Of a DNA stretch of 64,000 bases, positions 9,741 to 20,645 are shown in pieces; the first letter of the stretch is position 1, and each line of letters opens with the position of its first letter. The DNA comes from Nitrosomonas sp. (GTDB taxonomy: Bacteria; Pseudomonadota; Gammaproteobacteria; Burkholderiales; Nitrosomonadaceae). Where the stretch lies: assembly GCF_019752415.1 (NCBI RefSeq), contig NZ_JAIEME010000011.1, forward strand, positions 1 through 64,000, written 5' to 3'. Below the pieces are notes generated by a model. The model worked only from the letters and a program-made list of their open reading frames with translations. It made no database searches and was not told the DNA's origin. The translations under genes and the position numbers were made by a program.

Positions 9741-11072
9741 TTGTCTATAAAAGGAACATCAGTTAAACCAGTTGATAAATTTGCTGATCTGAAACGTCGC
9801 TTATGGTTTCTATTGCTAGCATTGATTGTTTATAGAATAGGAGCGCATGTCCCTGTACCTGGCATTGACCCTGTCACTCTGAAAGAGCTATTTGATGCAC
9901 AGGAAAGTAGTGTGTTAGGTATGTTTAATATGTTTTCTGGGGGGGCGCTTTCTAGGTTTTCTATCTTTGCTCTTGGTATAATGCCGTATATTTCAGCTTC
10001 AATCATCATGCAATTAGGAACAGTAGCAATTCCTTACCTTGAGGCGTTGAAGAAAGAGGGGGAAAGTGGTCGAAGAAAAATAACTCAATATACTCGATAT
10101 GGAACATTAGCATTAGCGTTAGTGCAAAGCTATGGAATTTCTATTGCCCTTCAATCACAACCTGGTTTAGTTATTCAACCTGATGGTATGTTTGTACTTA
10201 CAACTGTTATTACATTGGTTACAGGTACAATTTTTTTAATGTGGTTAGGTGAGCAAATTACAGAGCGTGGTATCGGAAATGGTATTTCGTTAATAATATT
10301 TGCTGGAATTGCTGCTGGATTGCCGAGCGCAATTGGTGGAACTTTAGACCTAGTTAGCACTGGCTCTATGCATTTTCTTGTAGCGCTAGGTATTTTTCTT
10401 GCAGCAGCTTTGGTTACTTCATTTGTTGTCTTTGTTGAAAAAGGTCAAAGACGAATTTTAGTTAATTACGCTAAACGTCAGGTTGGACAAAAAATATATG
10501 GTGGACAGAGCTCACATTTGCCTTTAAAACTTAATATGGCAGGTGTCATACCCCCAATTTTCGCTTCAAGTATTATTTTATTTCCTGCTACTTTAGCCGG
10601 ATGGTTTGCAAGTGGAGAATCAATGGCATGGTTAAAGGACATTAGTGGAGCACTATCTCCCGGACAACCTATATACGTAATACTTTATGCAGTAATGATT
10701 ATATTCTTTTGTTTTTTTTACACAGCTCTTGTTTTTAATCCAAAAGAAACAGGTGATAACCTTAAGAAAAGTGGAGCTTTTATACCAGGAATTAGACCCG
10801 GTGATCAGACTACGAAGTATATAGAGAAAATTATGTTGCGCTTAACTCTTTCTGGATCTATATATGTAACCCTCGTTTGTTTGTTACCTGAATTCTTAAT
10901 CCTTAAATGGAATGTACCTTTCTATTTTGGTGGTACTTCTTTATTAATTATTGTTATAGTAACTATGGACTTTATGTCACAAGTTCAATCTCACGTGATG
11001 TCTTCACAATATGATAGCTTGTTAAAGAAAGCTAATTTTAAAACAGGTAGTGGAAAACTACCTACTAGATAA
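9741..11072 (+). CDS. secY: Preprotein translocase channel subunit SecY
   Basis: 443 residues, equal to E. coli SecY, with ten predicted membrane segments. It forms the SecYEG channel for export and membrane insertion. [25 protein letters not shown] (shown only in part: [18 protein letters not shown]) is the second-helix region, and cytoplasmic loops with [13 protein letters not shown] and [13 protein letters not shown] bind SecA and the ribosome. The start is a TTG with AAGGA 6 bases upstream; no in-frame ATG occurs until deep inside the first periplasmic loop. It has the normal place after rplO. Confidence 0.97.
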   Translation: MSIKGTSVKPVDKFADLKRRLWFLLLALIVYRIGAHVPVPGIDPVTLKELFDAQESSVLGMFNMFSGGALSRFSIFALGIMPYISASIIMQLGTVAIPYLEALKKEGESGRRKITQYTRYGTLALALVQSYGISIALQSQPGLVIQPDGMFVLTTVITLVTGTIFLMWLGEQITERGIGNGISLIIFAGIAAGLPSAIGGTLDLVSTGSMHFLVALGIFLAAALVTSFVVFVEKGQRRILVNYAKRQVGQKIYGGQSSHLPLKLNMAGVIPPIFASSIILFPATLAGWFASGESMAWLKDISGALSPGQPIYVILYAVMIIFFCFFYTALVFNPKETGDNLKKSGAFIPGIRPGDQTTKYIEKIMLRLTLSGSIYVTLVCLLPEFLILKWNVPFYFGGTSLLIIVIVTMDFMSQVQSHVMSSQYDSLLKKANFKTGSGKLPTR

Positions 11073-11089
11073 TTTAATTATGATAATTA

Positions 11090-11308
11090 ATGGCTAAAGA
11101 AGACACGATACAGATGCAAGGTGAGATAATCGAAACACTCCCTAACGCAACGTTTAAAGTAAAATTAGAGAATGGACATATAGTGCTTGGTCATATTTCT
11201 GGAAAAATGAGGATGCACTATATACGAATATTGCCAGGTGATAAAGTGACAGTAGACCTTACACCATATGACTTAACGAGAGCAAGAATAACATTTAGAG
11301 CTAAATAA
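11090..11308 (+). CDS. infA: Translation initiation factor IF-1
   Basis: 72 residues, the family length. The S1-like OB fold [20 protein letters not shown] with [15 protein letters not shown] is diagnostic. IF-1 binds the A site of the 30S subunit during initiation. Its place between secY and rpmJ is the usual betaproteobacterial arrangement. Confidence 0.97.
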   Translation: MAKEDTIQMQGEIIETLPNATFKVKLENGHIVLGHISGKMRMHYIRILPGDKVTVDLTPYDLTRARITFRAK

Positions 11309-11369
11309 AATCAATTATTAGTTCTATCCATTTTAGAAATACAAAATTATTGATTTATAGGATTAAATA

Positions 11370-11483
11370 ATGAAAGTAAATGCATCTGTAAAGAAATTTT
11401 GTAGAAACTGTAAAATAATACGACGTAATCGGATCGTTCGAGTGATTTGTATTGATCCTCGACATAAGCAAAGACAAGGATAA
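11370..11483 (+). CDS. rpmJ: 50S ribosomal protein L36, zinc-binding form
   Basis: 37 residues, too short for the ORF track: it starts [19 protein letters not shown] and ends DPRHKQRQG. Cys11, Cys14, Cys27 and His32 make the zinc ribbon of the C+ form. TATAGGA lies about 9 bases before the ATG. Of its seven Arg codons only one is CGT; three are CGA, two AGA and one CGG, which is striking for a ribosomal protein. Confidence 0.94.
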   Translation: MKVNASVKKFCRNCKIIRRNRIVRVICIDPRHKQRQG

Positions 11484-11521
11484 TTGTAATAACTTTGTAT
11501 ATACACAGACAGGAAAATTAA

Positions 11522-11881
11522 ATGGCGCGTATAGCTGGCGTAAATATACCAAATCATCAACATGTCGGAATCGCTCTTACAGCAATTTATGGTATTGGTA
11601 GATCCAGTTCAAGAAGCATATGTAGTGTAGTTGGCATCGAAACTGATAAAAAAATAAAAGATTTATCTGAAGAACAGATTGACAAATTGCGAGATCATAT
11701 TTCAAAGATTATTATCGAGGGTGATTTGCGTCGAGAAATATCTATGAATATTAAGAGATTAATGGATCTTGGTTGTTATAGAGGATTGCGACACAGACGA
11801 GGCTTGCCTGTACGAGGTCAACGTACTCGAACTAATGCAAGAACAAGGAAAGGACCACGTAAAGCTGTGCGAGCAAGATAA
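11522..11881 (+). CDS. rpsM: 30S ribosomal protein S13
   Basis: 119 residues (E. coli 118). [20 protein letters not shown] at the start and the basic tail [20 protein letters not shown] are typical. S13 contacts P-site tRNA and forms bridges to the large subunit. CAGGAAA lies about 7 bases before the ATG. It begins the alpha block. Confidence 0.97.
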   Translation: MARIAGVNIPNHQHVGIALTAIYGIGRSSSRSICSVVGIETDKKIKDLSEEQIDKLRDHISKIIIEGDLRREISMNIKRLMDLGCYRGLRHRRGLPVRGQRTRTNARTRKGPRKAVRAR

Positions 11882-11930
11882 ATTTTAAGTTTATTTAAGG
11901 TATGTAATATTAAAAAGGAATTCTTTTTTC

Positions 11931-12320
11931 ATGGTTAAGGTCGCTACAAGAGTTCGTAAGAAAATAAAGAAAAATGTGTCTGAAGGAATAGCACATATTC
12001 ATGCTTCATTTAATAATACAATTATTACAATAACTGATAGGCAAGGTAATGCATTATCATGGGCAACTTCAGGCGGAGCAGGTTTTAAAGGTTCACGAAA
12101 AAGCACACCGTTTGCTGCTCAGGTTGCTGCAGAAAATGCAAGTAAAATCGCAATAGAATGTGGCGTGAAGAATCTTGAGGTCAGGGTCAAGGGACCTGGA
12201 CCTGGTCGTGATTCAGCAGTAAGAGCTTTAAATTCAGCCGGATTTAAAATTACAAGTATTTCGGATGTAACACCAGTTCCGCATAATGGTTGTCGTCCAC
12301 CAAAAAAACGTCGTATCTGA
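11931..12320 (+). CDS. rpsK: 30S ribosomal protein S11
   Basis: 129 residues, as in E. coli. [20 protein letters not shown] and the C-terminal [13 protein letters not shown] are signatures. S11 lies on the platform near the E site and mRNA exit. AAAAGGAA lies about 10 bases before the ATG. Confidence 0.97.
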   Translation: MVKVATRVRKKIKKNVSEGIAHIHASFNNTIITITDRQGNALSWATSGGAGFKGSRKSTPFAAQVAAENASKIAIECGVKNLEVRVKGPGPGRDSAVRALNSAGFKITSISDVTPVPHNGCRPPKKRRI

Positions 12321-12330
12321 GGAGAGTACG

Positions 12331-12957
12331 TTGGCTAGAAATCTTGAACCAAAATGTAAACAATGTCGACGCGAAGGCGAAAAGCTTTTCTTAAAAGGCG
12401 AAAAATGTTTTACTGATAAGTGTGCAATTGAGAGAAGAAGTTATCCGCCAGGTCAGCATGGTCAGAAGAAAGGCAGACTATCTGATTATGGTGGTCAGTT
12501 ACGTGAGAAACAGAAAATTAGAAGAATATATGGAATTCTAGAAAAGCAATTCCGTAATATTTATAAATCAGCTGACAGGAAACGCGGTGTAACTGGAGAT
12601 AATTTACTTCAGTTATTGGAAAGTCGTCTTGATAATGTTGCTTTTCATATGGGTTTTGGCTCATCTCGATCAGAAGCAAGACAAATTGTTAGACACAACT
12701 GTATTCTTGTGAATGGGCTACGTGTAAATATCCCAAGTTATTTAGTTAGGGCAGGCGATACTATCGAAATTGCTAAGAATGCTAAGGAACAATTACGAAT
12801 AAAATCTTCTATAGCTGCAGCTGATAGACGAAATTTTCCTGTTTGGATTGAAATGAATGTTACAGAGATGAAAGGAATTTTCAAATCTAAACCTGAACGA
12901 TCTGATCTACCTGCAACAATTAATGAATCCTTAGTTGTAGAATTATATTCTAAATAA
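12331..12957 (+). CDS. rpsD: 30S ribosomal protein S4
   Basis: 208 residues from a TTG start at 12331 (read as [16 protein letters not shown]), preceded by GGAG at 12321. The track's start at 12286 overlaps rpsK and gives a non-family N-terminus. CKQC near the start is the zinc-like motif of many S4 proteins, and the S4 RNA-binding domain follows at about residues 98-160 ([13 protein letters not shown]). S4 is a primary 16S rRNA binder and, in E. coli, represses the alpha operon. Confidence 0.95.
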   Translation: MARNLEPKCKQCRREGEKLFLKGEKCFTDKCAIERRSYPPGQHGQKKGRLSDYGGQLREKQKIRRIYGILEKQFRNIYKSADRKRGVTGDNLLQLLESRLDNVAFHMGFGSSRSEARQIVRHNCILVNGLRVNIPSYLVRAGDTIEIAKNAKEQLRIKSSIAAADRRNFPVWIEMNVTEMKGIFKSKPERSDLPATINESLVVELYSK

Positions 12958-12996
12958 AATAAACTATTAGCTAGCTATTACCTAAAGGACATTACT

Positions 12997-14001
12997 ATGC
13001 ACGGTAATGAATTATTAACACCACGTATTATTGATGTTCAAAATATTTCCCCTTTACATGCTAAAGTGATTATGGAGCCTTTTGAAAGAGGATATGGTCA
13101 TACTTTAGGAAATGCGTTAAGGCGGATACTATTGTCCTCTATGACAGGATTTGCACCTACTGAGGTTAAAATCGCTGGTGTAGTCCATGAATACTCTGCA
13201 CTAGATGGTGTGCAAGAAGATGTGGTAGATATATTGTTGAATATTAAGGGAATAGTATTAAAGCTTCACAATAATGATGAAGCTATCATTTCATTAAGAA
13301 AAGCTGGAAAATGTGTTGTAACGGCAGGTGATATTGATGTTGGTCATGATGTAGAGATACTCAACCCCGATCATGTAATTGCACATCTAACAGCTGATGG
13401 AAAGATTGATATTCAACTAAAAATAGAAAGAGGGATAGGGTATGTTCCTGCTACGGCGCGAAAAATTAATAATGGTGAGACCAGCATTGGTACGATTTTA
13501 CTTGATGCTTCATTTAGCCCGATAAGACGCGTTAGTTATACGGTTGAAAGTGCCCGTGTTGAACAACGAACTGATCTTGATAAATTAGTGATGGATTTGG
13601 AAACTAATGGAGTAGTTGAGCCCGAAGAGGCTATACGTTTTGCATCACGTGTTTTAGTACAGCAATTATCGGTTTTTGCTGATCTAGAAAGCACACCTAT
13701 TCCTAAAGAACAGCCACAAATTCCACAAATTGATCCGATATTGTTGCGTCCTGTTGACGACCTGGAGCTCACTGTAAGATCAGCCAACTGCCTAAAGGTT
13801 GAGAATATTTATTATATTGGGGACCTAATACAGCGAACGGAAGCTGAACTTTTACGAACACCTAATTTAGGAAGAAAATCTTTAAATGAAATAAAAGAGG
13901 TTCTTGCTTCTCGAGAGCTGACCCTCGGAATGAAACTGGACAATTGGCCCCCGTCCAATCTTGATAATCTTGTTAAGGATTCAAATCATGCGCCACAATA
14001 A
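12997..14001 (+). CDS. rpoA: RNA polymerase alpha subunit
   Basis: 334 residues (E. coli 329). The N-terminal dimerisation domain contains [19 protein letters not shown], and the C-terminal domain that contacts UP elements and activators starts about residue 250 ([20 protein letters not shown]) and ends with [19 protein letters not shown] lies about 7 bases upstream of the ATG. It overlaps rplQ by 14 bases. Confidence 0.98.
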   Translation: MHGNELLTPRIIDVQNISPLHAKVIMEPFERGYGHTLGNALRRILLSSMTGFAPTEVKIAGVVHEYSALDGVQEDVVDILLNIKGIVLKLHNNDEAIISLRKAGKCVVTAGDIDVGHDVEILNPDHVIAHLTADGKIDIQLKIERGIGYVPATARKINNGETSIGTILLDASFSPIRRVSYTVESARVEQRTDLDKLVMDLETNGVVEPEEAIRFASRVLVQQLSVFADLESTPIPKEQPQIPQIDPILLRPVDDLELTVRSANCLKVENIYYIGDLIQRTEAELLRTPNLGRKSLNEIKEVLASRELTLGMKLDNWPPSNLDNLVKDSNHAPQ

Positions 14002-14389
14002 TGCATTAAGGAAATTAAATCGTTCAAGTAGTCATAGGGCTGCTATGTTTCGCAATATGACTAACTCTCTTTTGCGACATGAAGTTATTAAAACAACTCT
14101 TCCAAAGGCTAAAGAACTAAGAAGATATGTTGAACCTGTTATTACCCTAGCTAAATATCCATCTCTTTCAAATCGACGTTTAGCTTTTAATAGACTGCGT
14201 GATCGTGAAAATGTTACTAAACTTTTTATTGAGTTAGGCCCTCGTTATATTGCAAGACCAGGGGGATATATTAGAATTCTAAAATTCGGATATAGAAAGG
14301 GCGATAATGCCCCTATGGCGCTTGTAGAGCTTGTTGATAGACCGGTAGAAAAGCTAATGGATAACCCTGGTGAAATCGAGAGTTTGTAA
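13988..14389 (+). CDS. rplQ: 50S ribosomal protein L17
   Basis: 133 residues from the ATG at 13988 ([17 protein letters not shown]), a little longer than E. coli's 127. The track's earlier start at 13961 lies inside rpoA. L17 sits near the tunnel exit. It is the last gene of the ribosomal array; after it comes a very AT-rich gap before birA with no clear GC hairpin terminator. Confidence 0.96.
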   Translation: MRHNNALRKLNRSSSHRAAMFRNMTNSLLRHEVIKTTLPKAKELRRYVEPVITLAKYPSLSNRRLAFNRLRDRENVTKLFIELGPRYIARPGGYIRILKFGYRKGDNAPMALVELVDRPVEKLMDNPGEIESL

Positions 14390-14473
14390 TTAATTTTTTC
14401 AATAAATTTGTTATTAATTGTTTGAACTATAATAATTTAATTAGTTTTAATTATTTTATTGCCTTTGTCATGT

Positions 14474-15463
14474 ATGAATCAGAGTGCATTATCTATTCTT
14501 AGGCTTTTAAATGACGGACAATATTGGAGTGGTGAATCTTTAGAGAAAAAACTTTTTTGTAAACGTGCAAAAATTTTAAATTCACTAAAAGATATTGATT
14601 CTTATGGAATTAAAATTGTTAATACTCGTGGTCTAGGTTTTCGCTGGATCAATCCAATTTCTTATCTGAACAAAAACTTAATACTTGGTTATAACTCAAT
14701 AGATCTCAGAAATTTCAATATAACTCTTTTTGATACCCTCGATTCAACTAATACTTTTCTATTAGATAACCTAAAAAATGGAGTGGTAGATAATAGATGT
14801 ATACCAGTTGTTGCTACTGAGTATCAAACAAACGGACGTGGCCGTGCAGGAAGATTATGGTATAGTGGATTTGGAGATAGCCTTACTTTTTCTTTTGGAT
14901 GGCGGTTTGATAAAGGCGTATCTGCGCTATCGGGCATTAGTTTAATAATCGGAATTGCTATAATTCGTGTTCTACGAACTTTCTCAATTACTTGTGCAAG
15001 TATTAAATGGCCAAATGATATTTTGGTCGGTAATAAGAAGTTAGCAGGCATATTAATTGAACTTCGTGGTGAAATATGTGGCCCATCTTATGCGGTAATT
15101 GGTGTTGGCTTTAATTATAAGCTCTCTGATAATATTAAATCCATTATAAATCAAAAAACTACTGATTTTTTATCAATCTCTGATGTTTATTTTGATCGTA
15201 ATCAAATTTTAAGTGCACTACTCACTGAATTTCAGAATATTTTACCTGTATTCGTAAACCATGGCTTCGCATATTTTAAGAAGGAATGGATCAGCTATCA
15301 TGCTTTTGAACGTCATCAGGTTAGTTTGATATTGCCTAATGATAGTGTCATCGTAGGCACTGTTGATGGTGTGAAGGAAGATGGTTCTATTTGTTTAATG
15401 ACTTCTTCGGGACGAAAATCATACCACGTAGGCGATATTTCTATCCGTTTGAACTCCCTTTGA
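14474..15463 (+). CDS. birA: Biotin-protein ligase / biotin operon repressor BirA
   Basis: About 329 residues from the ATG at 14474. Residues 1-60 (ALSILRLLNDGQYW, GIKIVNTRGLGFRW) make the winged-helix DNA-binding domain of bifunctional BirA. The ligase core has GRGRAGRLWYSGFGDSLTFSF, the biotinyl-AMP loop, KWPNDILV and KLAGILIE. It attaches biotin to the acetyl-CoA carboxylase carrier protein and should repress biotin genes, here probably the bio operon at 26.9 kb. The start is uncertain because no ribosome binding site is obvious; TTG at 14459 is in frame. Confidence 0.93.
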   Translation: MNQSALSILRLLNDGQYWSGESLEKKLFCKRAKILNSLKDIDSYGIKIVNTRGLGFRWINPISYLNKNLILGYNSIDLRNFNITLFDTLDSTNTFLLDNLKNGVVDNRCIPVVATEYQTNGRGRAGRLWYSGFGDSLTFSFGWRFDKGVSALSGISLIIGIAIIRVLRTFSITCASIKWPNDILVGNKKLAGILIELRGEICGPSYAVIGVGFNYKLSDNIKSIINQKTTDFLSISDVYFDRNQILSALLTEFQNILPVFVNHGFAYFKKEWISYHAFERHQVSLILPNDSVIVGTVDGVKEDGSICLMTSSGRKSYHVGDISIRLNSL

Positions 15464-15470
15464 GTAATTG

Positions 15471-16208
15471 ATGTCGTATATCCTAGCGATTGACTCTGGT
15501 AATTCATTCATAAAATGGGGTTTGTTCAATCATGGTTGTTGTTTAAAACTTGGCAAGATACAGTACGATAAAATACAAGATGTTAAAAATGATTTCAAAG
15601 TTCTGCAGGCTCCAGAATCTATAATTATTTCTCATGTTTCTCGTGAGGCAACAAAAAATCAAATCTGTGAGCAAATTTCACGTTGGCCGGTAAAACCTCA
15701 TTGGATTCGCTCCTGCGCTTTCCAATGTGGAGTTACTAATAGTTATTCCAATCCTGCTCAATTAGGATGTGATCGCTGGGCCTCTTTGATAGCTGCTTGG
15801 GAAATGCAACAGCAAGCTTGTTTAGTCATTAATATAGGTACTGCAGTGACGATAGATGCACTATCTGAGTCTGGAGAATTTCTTGGTGGAATTATTCTAC
15901 CTGGTTTTCACTTGATGCTTAATAGTCTCCAACGCGGTACTCAATTATTTAATGCTGGTATGAGTACTTATGAAGACTTTCCTATTAACACGAACAGTGC
16001 GATACAAAGCGGTATTATACATTCTGTCATTGGTGCTATTGAACGTATGTATAATTTACTGTCATTGAAGATAAATCACCCTGTAAAAACAAGTATTGTC
16101 AGCGGGGGGGGAGTATCTTTATTATCTCCTTTTATCACGATTCCAATCAAAACGATTGATAATTTGGTGCTGAAAGGGCTCGTTTTGATCGCTGAAGATT
16201 CTTTCTGA
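15471..16208 (+). CDS. coaX: Type III pantothenate kinase
   Basis: 245 residues. It catalyses the first step of coenzyme A synthesis, phosphorylation of pantothenate, in the cytoplasm. The ASKHA-fold motifs are clear: [10 protein letters not shown] (phosphate 1), [12 protein letters not shown], and [20 protein letters not shown] with the catalytic Asp region. Its position right behind birA (7-base gap) is common in betaproteobacteria, where it was long called a Bvg accessory factor. The ATG at 15471 is preferred over the TTG one codon earlier. Confidence 0.94.
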   Translation: MSYILAIDSGNSFIKWGLFNHGCCLKLGKIQYDKIQDVKNDFKVLQAPESIIISHVSREATKNQICEQISRWPVKPHWIRSCAFQCGVTNSYSNPAQLGCDRWASLIAAWEMQQQACLVINIGTAVTIDALSESGEFLGGIILPGFHLMLNSLQRGTQLFNAGMSTYEDFPINTNSAIQSGIIHSVIGAIERMYNLLSLKINHPVKTSIVSGGGVSLLSPFITIPIKTIDNLVLKGLVLIAEDSF

Positions 16209-16240
16209 TACATATAGAGTTGTTGTCTTATGAAAAGTTT

Positions 16241-16846
16241 ATGTCTCGATTTAACAATATAACCTTCTACACATCAGTCAATGATGTTCGAGATTTACCA
16301 CTACATACAGGTATTGAGATTGCTTTTGCCGGGCGATCTAATGCTGGAAAATCTAGCGCTATTAATACACTTACAAATCGAAGTCGTTTGGCTTTTGTTA
16401 GTAAAACACCTGGGCGCACACAATTAATTAATTATTTTCAATTAAATTCAGACCAATTCTTTGTCGATTTACCTGGCTATGGATATGCGAAGGTTCCAGA
16501 TTCCATCCGACAACACTGGCAAAGTTTATTGAGTCGCTATTTACAAACACGTGAGCCACTCAAAGGCTTAGTTTTAATAATGGATATTCGCCATCCTTTA
16601 AAACCGCTTGATATCGAAATGCTTGATTGGTTTGCACCTACTGGGAAAGCAATCCATATTTTACTCACAAAATCTGATAAATTGAGCACGCAGAGGGCAA
16701 ATATTACCTTAAAGGACGTAACTCTATATTTAAAGAGTGCTTACCCGCAATGCAGTGTTCAGTTATTTTCCAGCTTATCAGCCACAGGCGTTGAAGATGC
16801 AACTACTGTCATTAGTGATTGGTTAGAAACTAAAATTAGTAGCTAA
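16241..16846 (+). CDS. engB: Ribosome biogenesis GTP-binding protein YihA/EngB
   Basis: 201 residues from the ATG at 16241 ([12 protein letters not shown]), which matches betaproteobacterial homologues better than the TTG at 16220. The G1 box is [10 protein letters not shown]3 is [11 protein letters not shown] and G4 is LTKSDK. This small TRAFAC GTPase helps assemble the large ribosomal subunit. In many relatives cytochrome c4 and cytochrome assembly genes lie between engB and hemB; here only a 226-base gap with a structured RNA does. Confidence 0.95.
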   Translation: MSRFNNITFYTSVNDVRDLPLHTGIEIAFAGRSNAGKSSAINTLTNRSRLAFVSKTPGRTQLINYFQLNSDQFFVDLPGYGYAKVPDSIRQHWQSLLSRYLQTREPLKGLVLIMDIRHPLKPLDIEMLDWFAPTGKAIHILLTKSDKLSTQRANITLKDVTLYLKSAYPQCSVQLFSSLSATGVEDATTVISDWLETKISS

Positions 16847-16884
16847 GCGATAAACTTTTTGCTTCGCTCTATGGGTTCATGGAG

Positions 16885-16925
16885 AAGAAAAAAAGCCCCC
16901 GGTTAAAGGGGAGAAAAACCGGGGG
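16885..16925 (-). terminator. Intrinsic terminator of the minus-strand RNA
   Basis: Nine perfect pairs, CCCCCGGTT (16896-16904) with AACCGGGGG (16917-16925), closing a 12-base loop. On the minus strand it is followed by C and TTTTTTT. The plus strand has no T run after it, so termination direction points away from hemB and toward engB. Confidence 0.85.
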
Positions 16926-16985
16926 AACCGCCTTAATATCACTTAAGACTCTGCCTCAGAGAGGAAAGACAGGGGGACACAATTA
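16885..16985 (-). ncRNA. Candidate anti-hemB RNA, antisense to the hemB upstream region
   Basis: Read on the minus strand this gap contains tandem stem-loops: CTCTG-AGG-CAGAG (16949-16961), CTTAA-N6-TTAAG (16932-16947), then a strong hairpin CCCCCGGTT/AACCGGGGG followed by C and seven T. This matches what I recall of the anti-hemB motif of betaproteobacteria: two or more hairpins upstream of hemB on the opposite strand. A possible minus-strand promoter (TTGCAC, 15 bases, TATTTT) lies just to the right. The identity is from memory of the motif and the transcript ends are estimates. Confidence 0.62.
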
Positions 16986-17048
16986 AAATATCCATGTATA
17001 AGAGTGTGCAATAACTGAGTTAGTTCCCGAACAGTATTGTTTTTTTAA

Positions 17049-18080
<1,032 letters not shown>

Positions 18081-18103
18081 TGCAATAAAGAGTAGGAGTG
18101 ATA

Positions 18104-20422
18104 CTAGAATAACTGGTCTTTTAAATCTCTTGTTACTTTGGGCGCATCATCAACAGAAATCTCAGTGACCGGTGGTAGTTGTTCATTATAGAAGTATTCT
18201 GTAATATCTCCGGCGGGATCTCTGAATCCCGTTGCTGAATTAATTCTTGTTGCAAGAACACCATTGGGAATTTTGTATTCTGCCATGGGAATATCTTTTA
18301 GGGCTGGGCCCATATAATCCATCCAAATAGGCAGTGCGACACGCCCCCCTGTTTCATTATTTCCAAGTGATCGAGGCTCATCGTATCCTGCCCAGGCGAT
18401 TGTGACCAAGTCTTTTTGGAAACCACAAAACCAGGCATCAATAAAATTACTGGTGGTTCCGGTTTTTCCTGCTAAATCATTACGTCCTAGTTGTTTAGCT
18501 TTAATGGCTGTGCCGTGATTGATGACATCTTTCATCATGCTTGTCATGATGTAGGCATTACGGGGATCAATGACGCGTTTGGCGCCATTTAATGCTGTTA
18601 CGGGATGAAATTGTTCGATCGTGCTGCCTTTTTCATCTTCAATTCGCTTTATAAAGTAGGGTGTGACACGGAAACCGCCATTTGCAAAAATCGCATATCC
18701 AGTGGCCATTTGCATTGGTGTAACCGAGCCAGATCCTAATGCCAGGGGTAAATAGGGTGGGTGGCGATTTGCATCAAAACCAAATCGGGTAATGTAATCC
18801 TGCGCATAGCGTATGCCGATAGCCTGCAATATGCGGATAGACACAAGATTTTTTGATTTTACTAGTGCTGTTCGCAAGCGCATAGGTCCTTCAAATTTTC
18901 CATCAAAATTCTTCGGTTCCCATAATTGACTACCTGTTTGAGCTGCACTGAATGATAGCGGCGCATCATTAATGATTGTGGCCGTGGTGAAACCCTTTTC
19001 TAAAGCCGCAGAATAAATAAAAGGCTTGAAACTGGAACCAGGTTGCCGCCAAGCTTGGGTGACATGATTAAATTGATTTTTATGAAAATCAAATCCGCCG
19101 ATTAAAGCACGGATAGCGCCATCATTGGGATCAAGGGAAACAAGTGCAGCTTCTATTTCGGGAAGCTGGGCGATATGCCAACTGCTTTTTTGGTCTTTTT
19201 GTATACGAATTAATGTACCAGGCGTAATGTATTTTTTCCCAGCTTCTTTTTTATCAGCCAGAAATTTCTGTGCAAACTTCAGTCCTTCACCGGTAATTTC
19301 AATGATTTCTCCACCTTTACGATAAGCCTGCACTAAATTATGTTTAACACTTAATACGATAGCGGCATAGATATCGCCACTTTCATTGATTTCTTCCAAG
19401 GCATCATCAAGCGTTTTTTCCTGATTACTGCCATGTTTTAGTAAGTTAATCTGTGCTTCCGGGCCACGATAACCACGACGCTTATCATATTCGACGATAT
19501 TTTTTCGTAGAGCCTGATAGGCAGCCATCTGATCTAACTGGCGGATAGTTGTATAGACTTTGATACCTTTGCTATAGGTTTCTTCTTGGTATCGATCATA
19601 TATCACCTGACGAACCATTTCAGCAACATAATCAGCTGGCATTGCTAATGCGGTCGACTGTTTCTTGACAAGAATAGGTTGTTTTTCTAATTCGCGTAAT
19701 TCTTCGCTTGATATGTAGTTAAGTTTGTGTAATCGGCCTAGTACATAAAGTTGCCGGCTTTTAGCGCGCTTAGGATTGCTGATCGGGTTATAGCTCGAAG
19801 GGGCTTTGGGTAACCCTGCCAACATGGCAGCCTCAGCAATATTAATTTCTTGCAGTGATTTCCCGAAATATGTTTGTGCTGCTGCTGCAAAACCATAGCT
19901 GCGCTGGCCGAGGTAAATTTGGTTGACATAAAGTTCTAAGATGTTGTCTTTGCTAAGATTGCTCTCAATCTTGAAAGCCAAAAGGGCTTCACTGAATTTT
20001 CTCGTCAGTGTTTTTTCTCTGGTCAGAAAAAAATTCCGAGCTACCTGCATTGTTATGGTACTGGCACCCTGGCGCGCACTGCCTGCAGAAAAATTTGAAT
20101 AAGCTGCACGTAATACGCCCAAGTAATCAACACCGCCATGTTCATAAAAGCGATCATCTTCTGCAGCAAGGATCGACTGTTTAAGCTGTGCCGGTACTTC
20201 GGAAATATTGACAACATTTCTACGCTCCGCACCAAACTCCCCAATTAATAGACCCTCATCACTATAAATGCGCAATGGTATTTTAGGGCGATAATCCGTC
20301 AGTGTCTCTAATGATGGTAAATTGGAATGGATGACCAGAGCAGCAAACCCAGCTAGCAACACGCCAATCAGACCTAACGCAGAGAATGTGACAAAAAAGT
20401 AATACAGCCAACGTGCTAACAT
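18104..20422 (-). CDS. mrcA: Penicillin-binding protein 1A, bifunctional glycosyltransferase/transpeptidase
   Basis: 772 residues. One N-terminal membrane anchor is followed by a GT51 domain with AAEDDRFYEHGGVDY (catalytic Glu) and ASTITMQVARNFFLT, then a transpeptidase domain with SSFKP (active Ser), SKN and GKTGTTSNF (KTG box). It polymerises and crosslinks peptidoglycan in the periplasm. It is divergent from pilM, the usual pairing in beta- and gammaproteobacteria, and convergent with hemB with 23 bases between stops. Confidence 0.97.
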   Translation of the reverse strand: MLARWLYYFFVTFSALGLIGVLLAGFAALVIHSNLPSLETLTDYRPKIPLRIYSDEGLLIGEFGAERRNVVNISEVPAQLKQSILAAEDDRFYEHGGVDYLGVLRAAYSNFSAGSARQGASTITMQVARNFFLTREKTLTRKFSEALLAFKIESNLSKDNILELYVNQIYLGQRSYGFAAAAQTYFGKSLQEINIAEAAMLAGLPKAPSSYNPISNPKRAKSRQLYVLGRLHKLNYISSEELRELEKQPILVKKQSTALAMPADYVAEMVRQVIYDRYQEETYSKGIKVYTTIRQLDQMAAYQALRKNIVEYDKRRGYRGPEAQINLLKHGSNQEKTLDDALEEINESGDIYAAIVLSVKHNLVQAYRKGGEIIEITGEGLKFAQKFLADKKEAGKKYITPGTLIRIQKDQKSSWHIAQLPEIEAALVSLDPNDGAIRALIGGFDFHKNQFNHVTQAWRQPGSSFKPFIYSAALEKGFTTATIINDAPLSFSAAQTGSQLWEPKNFDGKFEGPMRLRTALVKSKNLVSIRILQAIGIRYAQDYITRFGFDANRHPPYLPLALGSGSVTPMQMATGYAIFANGGFRVTPYFIKRIEDEKGSTIEQFHPVTALNGAKRVIDPRNAYIMTSMMKDVINHGTAIKAKQLGRNDLAGKTGTTSNFIDAWFCGFQKDLVTIAWAGYDEPRSLGNNETGGRVALPIWMDYMGPALKDIPMAEYKIPNGVLATRINSATGFRDPAGDITEYFYNEQLPPVTEISVDDAPKVTRDLKDQLF

Positions 20423-20509
20423 GAATTTTTTTTGATTAATTGATACGGTCGTTAAGGTACGCAGTTATAGGGGGTATATCTATTGTTTTTCTTTGAATAA
20501 GATTTTTTG

Positions 20510-20524
20510 GATTCTGTCAGAATC
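20510..20524. promoter_or_regulatory. Perfect inverted repeat in the mrcA-pilM divergent promoter region
   Basis: GATTCTG-T-CAGAATC is a perfect odd palindrome with 7-base arms in the 223-base space between two divergent genes. It lies 88 bases from the mrcA start and 122 from pilM, a sensible place for an operator. The binding protein is unknown and it might be chance, but a 7-pair arm match is not common. Confidence 0.4.
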
Positions 20525-20645
20525 AGCATCAATCATTTATTCTGTTGAGTAACTATATTGAATTAATGCGGATAATTAGTATCTTACATATATTCAGTAT
20601 TAAGTAGTTTATTTATAATTTGCGAGTATCGCTTCTAATAAGCCA

